A DNA stretch of 64,000 bases from NCBI GenBank assembly GCA_041861885.1, contig JBGVUE010000001.1:2158001-2222000 (forward strand), given 5' to 3'. Both the position numbers and the translations under genes were made by a program. Of this stretch, positions 61,947 to 64,000 are shown piece by piece (the stretch's first letter is position 1; each line of letters opens with the position of its first letter). The DNA comes from Haloimpatiens sp. FM7315 (GTDB lineage Bacteria > Bacillota > Clostridia > Clostridiales > Clostridiaceae). A model generated the notes under the pieces. That model was not told the DNA's origin. It did not search any database and saw nothing but the letters and a program-made list of their open reading frames with translations.

Positions 61947-61951
61947 TCCTC

Positions 61952-62530
61952 CTAAAATTCGTTTATACCCATATTCCTCATCATAGAAACTAATCTATTT
62001 AAAGGCAACCCCACAACATTATAAAAGCAACCATCTATTCTCTCTACAAATAATCCTCCAAAGCCTTGTATTCCATAGGCTCCAGCTTTATCCATAGGTT
62101 CTCCAGTATTGATATACTTTTTTATTTCCTTATCAGTTATATCACTAAATTTGACCTTTGTACATACGTAATCCGTTAAAATTTTGTTAGAAGTATTATC
62201 TACTATGGCAATTCCAGAATAAACTTCATGCCATTTTCCGCTTAAATTTCTTAACATAGAGTATGCTTCTTCATAATTTTGAGGTTTACCAAGTACCTTA
62301 CCATTTAGTGCAACTACTGTATCACATCCTATTACAAATTGATTTTTGTTCAATCCCAAGGAAACATCTAAAGCCTTACCTTTAGCTAGTTCCATTACAT
62401 AATCCTCAATTTTACCCTTAAAAAAAATAGTACTTTCGTCAAATTCACTGACAATTACCTTAAAATTTTCAGTAATTCTAGAAAGCAGTTCTTTTCTCCT
62501 AGGTGAAGCTGAAGCTAATACTAACTGCAC
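61952..62530 (-). CDS. maf: Maf-like nucleotide pyrophosphatase
   Basis: Protein of 192 residues. Motifs [15 protein letters not shown] near the start and [16 protein letters not shown] in the middle mark a Maf protein, which hydrolyses dTTP, UTP or modified NTPs to monophosphates and can affect septum formation. It lies 5 bases upstream of radC; a promoter would be in the 160-base gap before it. Confidence 0.94.
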   Translation of the reverse strand: MQLVLASASPRRKELLSRITENFKVIVSEFDESTIFFKGKIEDYVMELAKGKALDVSLGLNKNQFVIGCDTVVALNGKVLGKPQNYEEAYSMLRNLSGKWHEVYSGIAIVDNTSNKILTDYVCTKVKFSDITDKEIKKYINTGEPMDKAGAYGIQGFGGLFVERIDGCFYNVVGLPLNRLVSMMRNMGINEF

Positions 62531-62697
62531 TATATCACTTTCCTTATGTTATATTATTAACTTATTATTACAAAAAATAACATAGTTTTAAAATTTAATT
62601 ACATATTATAAACTGTTATTTTTCCACTTTATATAGTTTACCATTTAATAATAGTATAAACAAGTATGATATAAATTGTTCAAAAACTTTTAAAATT

Positions 62698-63377
62698 TTA
62701 ATTAACTGAATCGATACATTTATACATGAATTTACAATATTCTTCCAAGTTTTCTCTATTAAGCTCCCCGGGATATTTTTTAACATATTCTTTCATCGAA
62801 CTCAATATCTTAAAGTTCTTCTCTTCTTTTTTAACTTCTTCTAAAGAATTTACCCATTTTTTTAAATTTTCGGTTTTAACAGCTTTTACTTTAGGATCAA
62901 TAAACTTATTTAACACCTTCAAATTTGCATTAAAAATCTCCGCTATTTCCTTGCTGCACAAATTGTCCTCTGGTATTTCATAAGTAACTTTTACATTTTG
63001 TATTTCACTAGAATTTAATTTTTTACTTATAGCTTTATATTCTTCTTCATTATATATTCCAAGTATAACCTTAAATTTAGATTCTTTTTCAACTATGAAA
63101 GGAGTACCATAAGACTTTAAAGAATCTCTTACCGCTTCAGCGTTTTTTGTTGTCGAAAACACACCACACTGAATACAATAATATTTTTTAATATTGTTTT
63201 TCTTAACATTATTTTGATTTACCGGGTTTACTTTCTCTATATTAAAATCAGTAGCTTTTTGTTCCATATTTTTATTTTTTCCATATATTACAAGGATTGC
63301 GGCGACTATTATAAAAATTATAACAACTAAAATATTAATTTTTCTCTTTTTTTAACGTTATACCTAATGTAATTCAT
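62698..63377 (-). CDS. SPOR-domain membrane protein (one frame break)
   Basis: Begins MNYIRYNVKKREKLIFLVV, one membrane helix (about residues 13-33), a short linker and a SPOR-like domain (YYCIQCGVFSTTKNAEAVRDS, VILGIYNEEEYKAISKKLN), then a helical tail. SPOR domains bind denuded glycan strands at septa. One T is missing in the T4 run near 63340, which would otherwise remove the membrane anchor. Corrected length is about 226 residues. It lies before maf, a usual place in clostridia. Confidence 0.82.
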
Positions 63378-63560
63378 ATAATTTATTGCCCATATTTATA
63401 AAACAAAGCTTACTTTACATTTTGTTTTATAATTTTCCGGCAACTACTCCCCCTTTAAATTTTATTTTAAAATTACATCTTAAAAACAAAAGCACAATAT
63501 CTGCACATACTTATTATTACTTTAAATATATAATAAATAGAACAATCAAAAAAGCAAAAA

Positions 63561-63582
63561 CCCGACACAGAAATGAGCCGGG
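63561..63582 (-). terminator. Terminator after the NlpC/P60 gene
   Basis: Short GC stem CCCG / CGGG, partly extended across a G-C and flanking pairs, with TTTTTGCTTTTTT following on the minus strand. It lies 10 bases past the stop of the NlpC/P60 gene. Confidence 0.6.
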
Positions 63583-63591
63583 AACCTATAT

Positions 63592-64000
63592 CTATTTGCT
63601 TAATATTCTACATGCTTTTGCATATCGTGCTTTATAATAACTTTGCCCAAGATTACTTACTATAACTCTATGACTTCCAGAAGATGCATGAATAAAGTTT
63701 CCATTTCCTATGTACATTCCTACATGAGATAAACTTCCACTAGTATTAAAAAATATCAAATCTCCCGGCATCAAATCGCTTTTTTCAACCCCTGGCCTAA
63801 ATTAGCTTGATACACTGTGTAATGTGGAAGCTTTATTCCAAAACTTCTATAAACATGTAAAGTTAAGCCCGAGCAATCAAAAGCGTAAGGCCCTTCAGCC
63901 CCCCAAACATAAGGTTTTCCTAAAAAATTATATGCATAATCAACTATACTTTTCCCCGCATTATAGGTATTTGTATAGTCTCCTCCTCTAGATCCTCTTT
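63592..64000 (-). CDS. NlpC/P60 peptidoglycan endopeptidase (partial, one frame break)
   Basis: C-terminal NlpC/P60 domain; the 5' part lies beyond the window edge. Seen: SIVDYAYNFLGKPYVWGAEG, then the catalytic Cys in YAFDCSGLTLHVYR, the catalytic His in SLSHVGMYIGNGNFIHASS, and the end SYYKARYAKACRILSK. It cuts the D-Glu to diamino-acid bond in stem peptides. One G is missing in the G4 run near 63793; restoring it gives QGVEKSDLMPGDLIFF. The part before residue N of the domain is glycine- and threonine-rich (RGSRGGDYTNTYNAG), probably a linker. Confidence 0.88.

Overview
This window is a stretch of chromosome from a spore-forming, low-GC Gram-positive bacterium. It is most likely a cluster I Clostridium: the DNA is very AT-rich, the sporulation genes (spoIIP, gpr, yqfC, yqfD, a spoIVFA/spoIVFB pair) sit in clostridial housekeeping neighbourhoods, and there is a complete selenocysteine system. 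I cannot fix the species. Nearly every gene is on the minus strand, so the operons read from high to low coordinates. No insertion sequence, prophage, rRNA gene or CRISPR array was seen.

Layout. 0-9 kb: yqfC-yqfD-yqfF-ybeY-dgkA/PAP2-cdd-era-recO, preceded by rpsU-yqeY and a HIT-family gene; phoH is not at its usual place. 9-17 kb: the heat-shock operon hrcA-grpE-dnaK-dnaJ under a perfect CIRCE operator, followed by prmA-rsmE-mtaB. 17-25 kb: gpr, spoIIP, lepA, hemW, the divergent rpsT, then holA and a short comEC. 25-32 kb is the least ordinary part: a P-type ATPase homologue that has lost its catalytic motifs, a flavin reductase-like gene, a NifX-like protein, and a GIY-YIG nuclease gene followed by a gene joining half of a UvrD-type helicase to a LexA-type S24 peptidase domain. 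32-37 kb: selD-selA-selB-selC, with selD itself carrying an in-frame UGA. 37-46 kb: comEA, a D,D-carboxypeptidase, rluD, an LCP protein, yqeK-nadD-yhbY-obg, a Spo0B-like gene and rpmA-prp-rplU with an L21 leader. 46-64 kb: RNase G, a DUF2344/radical-SAM pair, spoIVFA/B, mgsA, and the cell shape and division block (rodA, minCDE, mrdA, mreBCD, radC, maf), ending in a SPOR-domain gene and a partial NlpC/P60 gene.

Sequence quality matters for reading this annotation. About 25 genes are broken by single-base gaps, nearly all inside A or T runs of 4-8 bases, and the protein homology continues in the next frame. These look like homopolymer errors rather than real pseudogenes, so I give one whole-gene span for each and say where the frame breaks.

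The observations most worth following up are the UvrD-half/S24 fusion with its GIY-YIG partner, the catalytically dead P-type ATPase upstream of comEC, and a Spo0B-like phosphotransferase at the same place it occupies in Bacillus.
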